Assembly (NCBI GenBank): GCA_030272585.1
Contig: BSYQ01000007.1
Span: 2,546,001 to 2,610,000 of the forward strand
DNA: 64,000 nucleotides
From: Bryopsis sp. KO-2023
Taxonomy: Eukaryota > Chlorophyta > Ulvophyceae > Bryopsidales > Bryopsidaceae
Direction: 5' to 3'
The translations under genes and the position numbers were made by a program. The stretch's first letter is position 1; each line of letters opens with the position of its first letter. A model generated the notes under the pieces. It was not told the DNA's origin and made no database searches. It worked only from the letters and a program-made list of their open reading frames with translations. Positions 34,288-45,149 of the stretch are shown here, piece after piece.

Positions 34288-37200
34288 CTTCACAAATTTT
34301 AAACAGTGATGTCATTTACAGAGAAATTTAACTTACAGCCCTACTTTTTTTTCTCATGAACATCACCCAGCGAAAAAAAATCCGCCACTTCATCATTTCT
34401 GATTGGATTGGTAGAATATATATATAAACCCTCACCTCTTCAGCTTTCTCTTCTTTCTGTGAATCGTCTATATCATGTTCCGTCATAACGGGGATGTCGG
34501 CCTTGACTCCAACAACATTACAGTTTTTGCTGCAACCGGGGATTTTTGAGTTCAGGACCTTGCCCTTGAGATCTATATCATCAAGGACATCCACGGCTTC
34601 GATAGAAACGGCTCCACCGGCCAGAAATTTTTTGTTGGTAGGCGCGATATTTTGGCAGGTTTCGTTCTTCTTTTGCTCCTCCAAGTCCGTGTATTTATCC
34701 CCCATGTATCCTGCTGCTTGAAGAGCTAAAATTGTTCCACATTTACCCCCGATTGGTCGGCCAAGGGGAGGAGTCAGACCTGGAGGAGCGGCAGTCAGAC
34801 CTGCAGTGAGACAGAAAAAAGAAACCATCATCACAAACACAAGAACAAGACGAACCCTACTTGGATTGGATCCACAGTGAGGGAAATTGAAAAAAAACTT
34901 GATAAAAATCAGAAATTACTCTACTGGGGACTGGAGTGCTTCAAAGATTGTCATGGACTCTTTTCTTCCTTGGGCTGGTGAAATTTAACAAAACAAATCT
35001 TTTGTGTGAAGTTTCTTTTTTTGGAAGACCAGGAGTTGTCCTGGTGCAAAGGGGATGAACAGAGATGCCATGAACATATTTCTCAAAATCATTTATTTGA
35101 AAACTTTCATTTTTCCTGTTTTTCTGGTGATGTCCTTGAATGAAAATGTGGAAATGTATTATAGCTACCTGCGATAAATGACACTTCAGATTTCTTGGTT
35201 CCGCTGGCTTTAATGAGCTTGATGGCCTTTTTTTCAGCAGACCTGTCAATTTCTCCGATCATGATTTTTCCCACAGTCTAGCCAGAAGAGAAGCCATAAA
35301 AACACAGAAAAATATACCATCCTTTTCAGCAACGCCCCACAGATTTCGAGCCAGTTCTCCAAAAGTATCATTTACATTTCCACTTTTAGGGCATGTAGAA
35401 TTGCGTTCCTTTCAGGACCGATATTTTTCAAAAGACAAAGACGCTGGCTTAAAGATGCATTATCCGCACATTGAGTCGTTTCTTAAAACAGGCATGTTTT
35501 GAATAGAATCATTGTTCAGGGGTCCTAAAGGTTACAACCCCTGAACCTTTAAAAGGGTTTTCAACAATCAACCCCACCTGTGGGTCCTTCACGAGTTTCT
35601 TCAATAACGCATCGATAAATTTTGTTCCATGGAACGGATTGCCATCGATGCCGACGACCATGGCTTGTCTGTGGCTCTTTTTGGCTGTTTGAAAACTCGC
35701 CTATCCAAAAAAAAAACAAGACTGGGCATTAACTTTATGATCGGATAAACTCTCTGACTAAACATGCCATGGTTGTCTTCTCCACATCAGTGGCTGGAAA
35801 TGCCCATCCCAAAATGGAAAACTTTCTGCGATTTGAAGCGAGAACCCCCATATTTCTTTGCTAAAGAGTGGTTAATGTCCCAGCGATCAGTTCACCCACC
35901 ATGTCGTGCTGTGGAATGTCTTGAGGGATGCATACAGCCAAGTCCATTTCAGCCCCGACCGCCTCCAAAACAGGTTTTTCTGGAAAGGAGGGTGGATCAT
36001 AGACCATTGACGTGTTGAAACCAGTGGTTGCCTTGGGTTCTTGCACAGTGTTGAAAATAGAGTTGTCCAGCCCTTGCGGGAGCATCATTGGCCATCGGTC
36101 AGCTTTCGACGCAAAGGTGCTGCCGTTCTCAAAGGTCAAACAATTGGTGAGAAGGCCAATGATATTGCAATCCCGGTCTTGAATAGGGCGATTCAGCATC
36201 CGGATCAAGCACCATGGGATCTTCCCAACTTGAGTATCCTCCATCCGATCTGACAATAATATACCCTGGTCCACAAACATTTTTACACAAGAAAAAATGG
36301 GGTCAATAAATCGATAGGAACACAGGGATATCGGCCGATACAGTTTTCATAGCAACAACTATATGCTCGTAAAAGTTAAAAGAACCCAAAAAACACCACT
36401 GTTATCAAGGGAAAGAATTGCAGTTCAATATTCGGAAAAAAAAATTGCAACATTTCAAAATCAGCAGCAATTTACAAGTTTAGTTATTTTTTCAAACAGG
36501 TATTTTTTGAGTAGATTCGTTCTTCAAGGGTCTTACAACCCCTGAAGCTTTGAAAGGAGGGTTTGTTAAAAAATCGAACCCACCTGTGGGTCCTTCACAA
36601 ATTTCTTCAATAACGCATCGATAAATTTTGTTCCATAGAACGGATCGTTATCGATGCCGACGACCATGGCTCGTCTGTGGTCCTTTTTGGCTGTTTGAAA
36701 AATCGCCTACCAAAAAAAAAACAAGACTGGGCATTAACTTTATGATCGGATAAACTCTCTGACTAAACATGCCATGGTTGTCTTGCTCAACATCAGTGGC
36801 TGGAAATGCCCATCCCAAAATTGAAAACTTTCTGCGATCTGAAGCGGATTTTTGCGGCAAAGGACGTTACCTCGTTCACCAGGGTTCCAGATTGCGATAC
36901 GATTCCAGTTTTGTCTGGTTGATGGATGTAGCCCTGGGAAACAAAAGTTTATGCATTCTCAGCAACCCAGCATCAAATTCAGATTTTCTTGGCAGTATTG
37001 TTTTCTGGACAGAAATGCAATGTTCATAACTCATTCAACAATGGGCAAAGCATACAAGAAAACCCCCAAATTTCTTCACTAATAGAGTGGGGAAAAATAT
37101 ATCGCTTCTCCAATCAGTTCACCCACCATGTTGAACTGTGGAAATCCTTCCGTGATGCACACAACCAAGTCTATTTCAGCTCCGACCGCCTCCAAAACAG

Positions 37201-40200
37201 CTTTTGCTGCAAAGGAGGGTGAATCGCATACCACCACCGAGTTAAAACGGGTGCCTGCCTTGTTTTTTCGCACAATGTTGACAACAGGGAGGCTCAACTG
37301 GCTCTTGTTTCCTTTTCCAGGAGTCACCCTACTCATCATTTGAGTTCCGTATGCGATCGCCTGACAAAAGTATCTCCATACATAAAGATTAAAAGAAACA
37401 AGAAACAGCAAAAGTTCCAGTTGAAAATAGAAGTCCATGAAAGGGGAGGGGGGGTTCATCCAGGTGCTTTATTTTGAGAGAGCAAGTTACCTTGGATTGT
37501 AGATCACGGGCATTGTAGTTGAGTATGATTTGATTTTCCCCGCTCTTGGTGGACAGTAACTTCATCATGGTCTGCCATGGGGTATTCTTCTGGTCCACAG
37601 CTTGTGTTGCTTTGTTGATCATCTGCCAAACGCCTTCCATCTCGAGGTCTACTGGCTCCTCATTCAGCTTGATCTAACCACAGCGTTTCCATTATCTATC
37701 AGATTTGTTCCTTGCCAATTCTAGATTTATGTCTCATTTGATTTGGCAGTAGTTTTTTTTTTTCAGGGGTTATTCGTGAGAAACCCCACACCAGAAAAAA
37801 GGAACCCGTTCCCCCTCCCCACTTTCTGTACTATGGAATCACTCTCAATCCTACCTCCTCGATGCAGATTTTTTTCTGAACGCCTTGCACTCCCAAGGTG
37901 CTTCTGTTAGCACCTTGTATCATAAAGGCAGCAATTCTTTGCAAACCATCCTCGGCCTGTTCAGAATGCTCTAATTGCAACAACCCTTTGCTCAACATCT
38001 TCAATACAAAATCTACAAGAGCAAAAGAAGGCCCGTCACCCCCCCCCCCCTCATGCCAAGAAACCACAAAGATAAAAAAAAGCAACACTGATCCAGCAAC
38101 ATTCATATCAGATTTTCCCCTTCCTGAGGACAAAAAAATTGCAAAACTACCTTCTGGACTTTCAGAACCTCATCAAATTCAATATCTGCATGAATTTGTA
38201 AATAAATAATAAATTGTTTTACTGATTGGTGATAATAATTATATGATCGATATATTATGGTTGTATGATTTATTGTTGTGACTATACAGATATGATCAGA
38301 AGCTTGTTATAGGAATGCCTTTGTACTCCTGGAAAAGGATCGAAAAAAAACCCAAAAGAAAAACTGAAGCCATAATATAGATGTACTTAAAATAGTGGAA
38401 ACCTTGCATGCACACAGAATGGATTCTCTTTGAGCCTCCAGGTACCTTTGACATGGAGGGCTTCCCCTGGGCGAACCAGTTTTCCATCCGTTACAATGAC
38501 CATTTGGGTGGAATCTAAAAGGTCTCCCTGCAAAAAGTTAATTAAATCTTTTTTGCTTTTGACAAAAGAAAAAAAAAAATTCATGTATTAATCATGCAAT
38601 GTATTAATGTCATATATATATATTTGATTTGTGACTCCTTTTTTTTTGCTTCAGAAGTGAAAGAAGTGAAAAAAACATAGGCCACCCCCCTCACAAAAGA
38701 GAAAGTCACCATACACAAACGTGCACCGGGGACTGTCAATTTGTACAAACACTTCTCAGCAGCCCAGCATCAAATTCAGTTTTTATTGGCAGTATTGTTT
38801 TCTGGAATTTGTGAGCAGAAATACGAAGCGATGTATAAAACACATTCAACGTTGGCTTATGATTCTGTACCGGCATGATTTCGATTTTGCATTCGCCGGG
38901 TTTGATTGTTCCGGGGTAGTTGGGACGCATCAACCTGGTGTTGATTGGGAAAACCATCGCATTCTTCTTGACTCTGACCTGCCACATCGAATCGAAAACA
39001 AACTGATCAGACAAAAGCCAACCCAACCATCCATCTATTTAATATGCCACACCAATTGGAGTGGCATCTACGGCTGGTCCCCAACATTCCAACATGCAAG
39101 GCAACGCAATTCGGACAAAGCGTACAATGAAACCCCCATCTTTCTTTGCTAGGGAGTGGTCATTGTCCCAGCGATCAGTTCACCCACCATTTCGTGCCGT
39201 GGAATTGCTTGATTGCACGCAATCAAGTCTATTTCAGCTCCGACCACCTCCAAAACGGCTTTTGCTGCAAAGGGGGGTGGAACATAGACCACCAACTCGT
39301 TGGATTCTTGCACACTGTTGGAAATATGGAGGCCCAAATTTAGACGGGTTTTGCCTCCTTCTCCAGGATTCACCCCGCTCGAATCCTTGATTGTTGAAAC
39401 CAGTGGATCTGATTGTTCGTATCCTGACAGCTTTGGCAACAGAGCCTTCAGGGATTTGTTCGGCAAAATCTGGAAAATTTTGACTTCTGATCGAGACTCT
39501 TTGATTCCGCTGTCCTTTCCTTTCCAAATAGATACGATTTTTGCCCCCCAATCTTGGTCAGCCTCAAAAACCAAAAATCTGCAATCCAACCAAAATTAAA
39601 AACAAAAATTGCCAAAAAAGGAAAACTTTTGAGAATTCTCAAAAGAAACGTGCAAAAAGAAAAAAAAATCACACTTTCTGTAGATAAGGTAAAAGATACT
39701 CACAGTTTTGCAGCTCCCATGGCTCCTGCCATCGTAACTTTCACACATTTGTCATTCTTTTCTTTGGATCCACCATCGGTTTGATCCTCCTTACACTTCA
39801 TGAATTCAGAAACAACACACTTCAGTCACTCCTTCTATATATAAAAAAGAGATGAAACAATAAATCATCTGAAAATGGCACAATCTTGCAAGATTTTGTG
39901 TTTACGCGCGCACCTCTGGGCATAGAGCCACCGGTAGAATAACTTTTGGAATAGCTTTCTTGCAGGGTTTTGAACTCGGTTTCAGGTCTTCGACAATCTG
40001 GAATTTATCATCCAAGACCTGAGCAAAACAAGCCTAAACTTTTTTCAGGCTCATATCATTTGCACAGTGGCAATAGGCTCCATGGAGCTTTCAGTTTTTG
40101 ATGCAATACATTCGAAAGAAAGCATCCAGTCGTTCTTTTGTTTTGCTAACTTTTGCATGCATTTCACAACACATGATCTTTCAAATTGCAACAGGGTTCG

Positions 40201-40892
40201 TTTGTTTTCTTCATTCTTGTTTCGTTTTTTTCAATGTTGAATCAACACACCTTGAGGTCCCTCAACTTCTGGTTTTCTTTCTGGAGGTCATCGTTTTTGG
40301 TTCTCATTGACTCCATCTCCAATTGAAGCATCCCCAACGTGGATTCCAGTCGCGCGTTCGCTTTCCGCAGCTCCACCACCTCATTTGAGCTCGCCGTTGT
40401 CAGAGCTTCGACCAACACACTCAATCGATCGATTTCCCTGACCAACCTCTTTTTCTCAGTGTCCCCTTCAATCTGGCCGTGCGACTGTCCACTCCCTACT
40501 AGGTCAGTGTTCGCTGCTTCACCAGTGCTTGTTTGAGAGTTCACGTCAGCCCCCAATAACTTGTTGCAGATGGGATAGGGGACGATCTCCCCCAAAACGT
40601 TGGAGCTGGATTCGAAGTGGCTTACCCCATCCAACCCCCCAGACATGGTTTCGACCCATGATTTTTCCCTCACCAAGGGAGCGGATGGGTTTGGAGCCCG
40701 AATCTGGACAAAATCGCTCAACGTGCTTGCTTGACACGCGTTGCCAGAAAAGAGAACCCCATCCGTCCATTCATCAGCTTTGTCGAGTTCGCCACACCAT
40801 TGACCAAGGGGGATCAATTCATCAGCTTCCTCGAGTTCGCCACACAATTGACCAAAGGGGATCGAAATGGGGTGGAGCGCCACAAGACCAGC
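33973..40892 (-). CDS. mosaic succinyl-CoA ligase alpha-like protein (exons 2-17)
   Basis: Sixteen minus-strand exons join with GT-AG borders and matching phases: 40251-40892, 39914-40018, 39704-39819, 39188-39578, 38871-38978, 38446-38527, 37855-38012, 37491-37673, 37127-37360, 36871-36933, 36584-36706, 35900-36265, 35578-35700, 35169-35277, 34436-34800 and 33973-34287 (TAA). With the inferred first exon at 53762-53890 this gives 1,203 residues. The family enzyme (citric-acid cycle, mitochondrion, about 300-330 residues) catalyses succinyl-CoA to succinate with a phosphohistidine. Here three partial copies of that fold lie in one chain, preceded by a coiled coil (the last ~60 residues of exon 40251-40892) and separated by unfamiliar linker exons. 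No ATG starts exon 40251-40892; a TAG just upstream fits an acceptor. CoA-site glycines and the active histidine are not recognisable, so catalysis is doubtful. The intact phases argue for selection. Confidence 0.7.
34436..36265 (-). CDS. ligase alpha module 3 with altered active site
   Basis: Four exons. 35900-36265 has SIFNTVQEPKATTGFNTSMV and AVGAEMDLAVCIPQDIPQHD, with a diverged front part. 35578-35700 is MVVGIDGNPFHGTKFIDALL. 35169-35277 is KIMIGEIDRSAEKKAIKLIK, ending SFIAG, the family's LIGEIGG-AEE and FIAG. 34436-34800 begins LTAAPPGLTPPLGRPIGGKC, corresponding to LTAPPGRRMGHAGAI, but the invariant MGHAG with its phosphorylated histidine is not there. An acidic, Lys/Asp-rich tail with five cysteines follows instead of the normal family C-terminus. 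Confidence 0.7.
35490..36850. repeat. two copies of a ~1-kb tandem duplication inside the ligase-like gene
   Basis: The DNA at 35490-35850 matches 36495-36850 closely through exon and both flanking introns, offset by about 1,006 bases. Shared intron blocks include AAGACTGGGCATTAACTTTA and CATGCCATGGTTGTCTT. The copies differ by scattered substitutions and short indels, and both exons keep their frame. Confidence 0.85.
36584..37360 (-). CDS. ligase alpha module 2
   Basis: Exon 37127-37360 reads AIAYGTQMMSRVTPGKG, then SFAAKAVLEAVGAEIDLVVC and ITEGFPQFNM, close to the family's ALEYGTKLVGG-TPGKGG and VCITEGIPQ-DMV. The next exon, 36871-36933 (GYIHQPDKTGIVSQSGTLVN), matches the [20 protein letters not shown] block. 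Exon 36584-36706 (MVVGIDNDPFYGTKFIDALL) matches VGIGGDPFNGT-FIDCLE. The VRVK...NPGECKIG exon present in module 1 is missing here, so modules 1 and 2 are complementary rather than full copies. Confidence 0.75.
37491..38527 (-). CDS. three linker exons between modules 1 and 2
   Basis: Exons 38446-38527 (DLLDSTQMVIVTDGKLVRPG), 37855-38012 (FVLKMLSKGLLQLEHSEQAE, then GLQRIAAFMIQGAN) and 37491-37673 (from IKLNEEPVDLEMEGVWQ to NYNARDLQSK). Phases fit on both sides. The last half of the third exon may be a worn version of the family's first beta strand and QG-x-TG loop, but the loop glycines are gone. The rest matches nothing that I recognise and is helix-rich. Confidence 0.55.
38871..39578 (-). CDS. 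ligase alpha module 1 (CoA-binding part)
   Basis: Two exons. The first contains GVNPGEGGKTRLNLGLHISN, then VVYVPPPFAAKAVLEVVGAE and ends at a GTGGGT donor after RHEM. The second begins VRVKKNAM, exactly where the family has its MVRVK, and has TRLMRPNYPGTIKPGECKIE, matching the family's RLIGPNCPGVINPGECKIG. The module stops at MP, before the [17 protein letters not shown] block. The first exon also holds about 80 residues with no family match ahead of the homologous part. This is the best conserved of the three modules. Confidence 0.75.
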
Positions 40893-40935
40893 CTATCGTA
40901 TCAAAAATTTTCCACTCAAGTGCGCCAGCGATAAC

Positions 40936-42325
40936 TGTGACGCTCCGAAAACGCATTCGGCACAACTACTAATTCTTCATTCGCGCCGCGACTGAAGGTA
41001 GAGTCGTACTGAACTACCGCAGAGTCTGTCTACGGCAACGGAGTCGGACTACGCCGACGTTGAATGTCTTATCCAAAAACTTGGTATCTGAACTGCAACG
41101 CACTGAAACTATCGTCACCTAAGAAGTCGGCTAAGACCAGTCGCGCTAACAATCATCACCATCCGAGAGTCACAGTCTCGATTCCCCATAACAACGAAAA
41201 GCCTAAGACCAGGCATCTGAACGCAACACGAGTCAAAGTCGACGGAGACACCCGCTAAGAGGGCCTTGCTCCCGAGAGTGAGACAGAAAGTGGAGTCCTC
41301 TGGAGGATGGTCGCTAAGAGACCATGGCCTAAGAGGACTCTGGAAACTGAGCTGGAGAAAGAGAGAAAACACAAAACGCAAACACCAAAAACGAAAGGAG
41401 ACACTCAGAGGAGAGGTCGGCTCCTCTGAGTGGAGAAAAACCTCCTAAGAGAAGGGCAGCACCTTCTCTTACTATTCTGACTCCACTCCTATTTCCTCTA
41501 GAATCAAAGTTTGATCAGAAACAATCTTATTGTGAATAAAGACACTCAGAGACACAAGAATAATAGCAAGAGAATATTTTTACAGAAAGAGAAGGGATGG
41601 TGTATCCCATTTCAAAAGTGTACTTCAGAAAACCTTGGATGATGCTATCTTTGGCCAGAAGTACCTCGTCCGGTCGGGATTCCCGTTTAAGGTAAGTCGC
41701 GAAGCTTTCCTTAAGTCCGTCACGATAAGAGAGTCCTCCTATAGATAGATGTCCGAAGTAAGAAGTAAACGAGGTATTCACCGAGTTCTGTCTGTTCTCT
41801 ATCAGAATTCTGTGGGATATTTATACTCGCGGCCGGTTCTAGCGCTAGCGCATGTGTGCTGGCCGCGAGTTCGGCGTCACGACAGGGGTCGACTAGCGAC
41901 CCGACTGCCAGTCGTGCGTATCGCCTAAAAGATCGCTTTTCGTAGGGAGTTGTATCCGTTTCGCTGGAATCCATAGTGTTTTCGCTGGCTCCTTGTGTTC
42001 CCAGCCGCACGTTTCGTAGAAGTCATACCTCGGATGTCATAAAACGACAGTGCCGGCAGTAAGACTCCTAGTACTCTGCGCTAGCCATGGGTTGGCGTGC
42101 CAGCTATTCGATATCTTCCAGCGTATCAATATACAACTTTTCCTACGTCATCGACCTCGTCAGGAATTGAACCCGACGTACGAACCACCAGGTCTCACAT
42201 AGAGCAGCGTAAAATACGACTGTTTATCAGTGTGAGTTGGCAATTCCATTCTTCCGAATTATCATCGGAATAATCATTACATCTGGTGGCAGTACATCTG
42301 CCATGTTCTTTCTAGCTCCGTCACA
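40936..42325 (-). repeat. left LTR (3' LTR of the Gypsy element)
   Basis: 1,390 bp, TGTGACG...GTCACA. It contains a tRNA-like stretch with a B box at about 42150-42205. A purine run on the element strand (AAGGGGGAG, near 42334-42342) lies close inside and may be the polypurine tract. Confidence 0.9.
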
Positions 42326-42540
42326 GCTGTGACGCTCCCCCTTACACCCGCATAGAAATCACTCTATGCGTACCCAAAACCTAATCAAAAACCCACTGCA
42401 TCTCATGCAGTCTTTCTTCCTTTCAACCATACTGTTCATTTCACCTCTTGCACCCACATCAAAACTCCATTGAGTGTATTCAACACCCACATCAAACCCC
42501 CTATTAAGTGTATTCAACACTTCTAAGTCCTCCCTTATTC

Positions 42541-42735
42541 TACCAGAAAATCCACAGAATTTATCTCTCCCTTATTGTCTACCAGAAAATCCACAGGATT
42601 TGTCTCTCCCTTTTTGTCTACCAGAAAATCCACAGAATTTGTCTCTCCCTTTTTGTCTACCAGAAAATCCACAGGACTTGTCTGTCCCTTTTTGTCTACC
42701 AGAAAATCCACAGGATTTGTCTGTTCCCCTTTTTT
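42541..42735. repeat. five 39-bp repeats inside the Gypsy element
   Basis: Units start near 42541, 42580, 42619, 42658 and 42697, each beginning TACCAGAAAATCCACAG. The length of 39 is a multiple of three. They lie between the left LTR and the last accessory frame. Confidence 0.85.
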
Positions 42736-42968
42736 TTTTTTTTTAGAATCCCCCTCTTATTTTCTCAAGTCAAGAAAATGATATGAGAAAGAAAACCTTA
42801 TAAAATTTTGGCAAAAATCCACACCCCTTTGATAACCCAGGAATAACACCCTTTCACAAAGGGAATCCCCCTCTTCACTGTTATCCAATTTTTATTTATT
42901 ATTATTATTTTTTTTTTTTTATTTTTTTTTTTTTTCAATTTCTACTCTCCCAGAATTTTACCCTCTCT

Positions 42969-44294
42969 CTAGCTGCCACTGGGTCCCCTTTGTCGTTTGC
43001 TGGATGCTGCAGCTGCTGATGTTGCTCCTTTTCGGGCAGTCCTCTTTCGGGAGAGTGGAGGAGTGGTCGCTCCATGGATTTCGATCAATCTCTCATCCAG
43101 GAGGGTCTCCACTGGATGGCTCTGCTGCTCATTGTCGACCCATGCTCCTGGGAACTGATCCGCTTGCACATGACTCCGAGCCCGATGTGTGGCGCGGTTG
43201 ATTTCCAAACGGGGTCGAGAGGTCGCCGGGTAGATGGAGCGGAAATGATTTGCTCCTCCGATCAATCGACATAGAGAACATGTCTGATCGGAGAAGTTTG
43301 CCGGCGGTGCGATTGACGATTCGGGAGCGTATATCCTGCGAAAGGTTCCCATGCCCCCTTCATTCATGTCCAGCTCCAAGCTCCCCGCCAACCAAGCACG
43401 GTCTCGACAACCAATCCGGTGACAGGCTTGGTGCCGAGAACATGCCCCGCCGATGGGTTTCACTGCATTTCGCGACCTGCAGAAAAAGCAGTTCCCCTCA
43501 ACCCAGTCCCCGCCGGGATTGTCCTCCTCCTCTTTGATCTGTGCTTGATCGATCCCTGCATCCGTTCCTCCACCTCCATCACTGTGATCCGCCCTCTCTC
43601 TGATTCCGCTGCCACCTTGACTACCTCCCTCTCGTCCTCCCGTGGGATCAATCCTGTCCTGGTCCTCCACTCTTTCATCCCTTTCTTGTTCCTCTCTAGC
43701 AGCACCTCCACTGATTCCCACTCTGCCAAATTCTCCTCCTTCTCTGTCTCCACCATGATCGATGTCATCCCTTTCTCCTCTTTTCCTTCCATGCTCTTCT
43801 CCATCCCCGCCGCTGTTGTGATCGTCATCGCTGTCGTCGACTCTGAATCCTCTCGCGGTTCTCCGTTCCTCCATCTGCCGTTTTCCTGCATCCGTCTGCC
43901 TCAGCTGCCCCTCGAGATCCACGACTTCCTGTCGCAACCTCACCGTTTCCAAGTCCTCCGAGGCGATACTGGCTTGAGCCGCCTGAAGCGACTCCTCCAG
44001 TTCAACCACTCGTAAGAGCAGCTGATCCCGTTCACGCTGCAGGAGGATCACCTGAGCAGCAGAACTAGATGAACCCGCATCGCCCTCGCTTGCAGCCTGT
44101 CGAAGGGCGGAGTTTTCCTGGATGAGCTTTTGTCGCTCCTCCTGCCATTTCAGCTGGTTCCGAGTATATTCCTCCGCCAACGACTCTTCTCCCCTAAATA
44201 AATCCTCCAGTGCTCTAGCCCCCTCTCTGGACTGCACCGCCCCTGCCTCGATCCTCTCGATCGCTTCCTCCACCCTTTGACGCCACTCAACCAT
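42969..44294 (-). CDS. Gypsy accessory frame: coiled coil plus Cys/His region (441 codons)
   Basis: An open frame after integrase in the element. Residues 1-150 are strongly helical and charged, consistent with a coiled coil. About 160-260 is a Gly/Asp/Arg-rich low-complexity tract. The last 180 carry spaced Cys and His residues (NCFFCRSRN, CSRHQACHRIGC, TCSLCRLIGG), suggesting metal binding. No transmembrane segment is seen, so it is not a typical envelope. Its position is where Gypsy elements sometimes carry a third gene. The family is not recognised. Confidence 0.6.
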   Translation of the reverse strand: MVEWRQRVEEAIERIEAGAVQSREGARALEDLFRGEESLAEEYTRNQLKWQEERQKLIQENSALRQAASEGDAGSSSSAAQVILLQRERDQLLLRVVELEESLQAAQASIASEDLETVRLRQEVVDLEGQLRQTDAGKRQMEERRTARGFRVDDSDDDHNSGGDGEEHGRKRGERDDIDHGGDREGGEFGRVGISGGAAREEQERDERVEDQDRIDPTGGREGGSQGGSGIRERADHSDGGGGTDAGIDQAQIKEEEDNPGGDWVEGNCFFCRSRNAVKPIGGACSRHQACHRIGCRDRAWLAGSLELDMNEGGMGTFRRIYAPESSIAPPANFSDQTCSLCRLIGGANHFRSIYPATSRPRLEINRATHRARSHVQADQFPGAWVDNEQQSHPVETLLDERLIEIHGATTPPLSRKRTARKGATSAAAASSKRQRGPSGS

Positions 44295-44518
44295 TCTCTT
44301 TTCTCTCTCTTTTTTTTTTTTTTAAACAAAAAGCAAAACCTCCCGCTCCGTTGGTTTTCTTTTTCTCAGTCGAAGGAATTCGACGCCTCGAGGCTTGGGG
44401 TTTAAAAACACTCCTCTATGTCCTCTCAAGATGACTCCACATCTATGTGTTGGGTCTCCCAATATTCTCCCTCACTCAACCAGAGTTCTACATCCTCCAG
44501 AGCTCTCCTGCCGATGTC

Positions 44519-44980
44519 TCAACCTCCCTTCTCTCCCTCACTCTCGCTATCAGTTACTTCGAACCCATCGCTCTCGCTCTCCTCTCCTCTCGCTCGCTTA
44601 ATCTCCTGCTCGTGCATGTCACCCACGACTTCCAGCCGCCGTTTTTGGTTCGAATCCTGTCGTCGCCACCCAGAAGTCCTAGACCTCTCGCGAACCACCT
44701 CCTGCAGTCTCTCCTCCGGAATTTCCTCTTCCCCTTGGGTTTTCCGCAGTCGACTTTGAAAGTCTTCTATCCTCCCCAAACTCTCTAAGTTACTCAGTAG
44801 AGCGATTTTCTGGCGTCTGAGTAACTCTCTCGCCGTCCTCCCAGCGGTGGTTTCGTTTGTGAAGGCCCGCTTGAGCCGTCTAGTAACCTCCACTCTTTGT
44901 TTTTCTAACTCCGTCCGAAGGCGGAGCACTTCAGCCGCCATGCACTCGTTCAGCTGCTGTTCGGACATTGTTCCTGCCAT
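44519..44980 (-). CDS. Gypsy accessory frame: charged coiled-coil protein (153 codons)
   Basis: A short frame between integrase and the 441-codon frame. It starts MAGTMSEQQLNECMAAEVLR and is rich in Arg, Glu and Leu heptads, ending in an acidic Ser/Glu tail. It includes a basic KRAR stretch. No family is recognised. Confidence 0.5.
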   Translation of the reverse strand: MAGTMSEQQLNECMAAEVLRLRTELEKQRVEVTRRLKRAFTNETTAGRTARELLRRQKIALLSNLESLGRIEDFQSRLRKTQGEEEIPEERLQEVVRERSRTSGWRRQDSNQKRRLEVVGDMHEQEIKRARGEESESDGFEVTDSESEGEKGG

Positions 44981-45149
44981 TCCTTCCTTCGAAGTCTTCG
45001 TCGTTAACGAAATATCTTTTAGAACTTTATCCCTGACCTCCCGAAGACACTCCTTAAAACCCGTCTCCTTCGCTACTGTTCTCTATTCTTGGATATCTCG
45101 CTAGTGGTTTGGTCCAAGCTTCTCCGTAAAACTCTCCTAAAGTACTCTC

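Noticed and set aside
41064-42010. Short open frames present in both LTRs (64, 88, 60, 84 and 96 codons)
   Set aside because: They are identical in the two LTRs only because the LTRs are identical; no domain or start context supports them.
43004-44015. Plus-strand frames of 65-198 codons
   Set aside because: They are shadows of the 441-codon element frame on the other strand.
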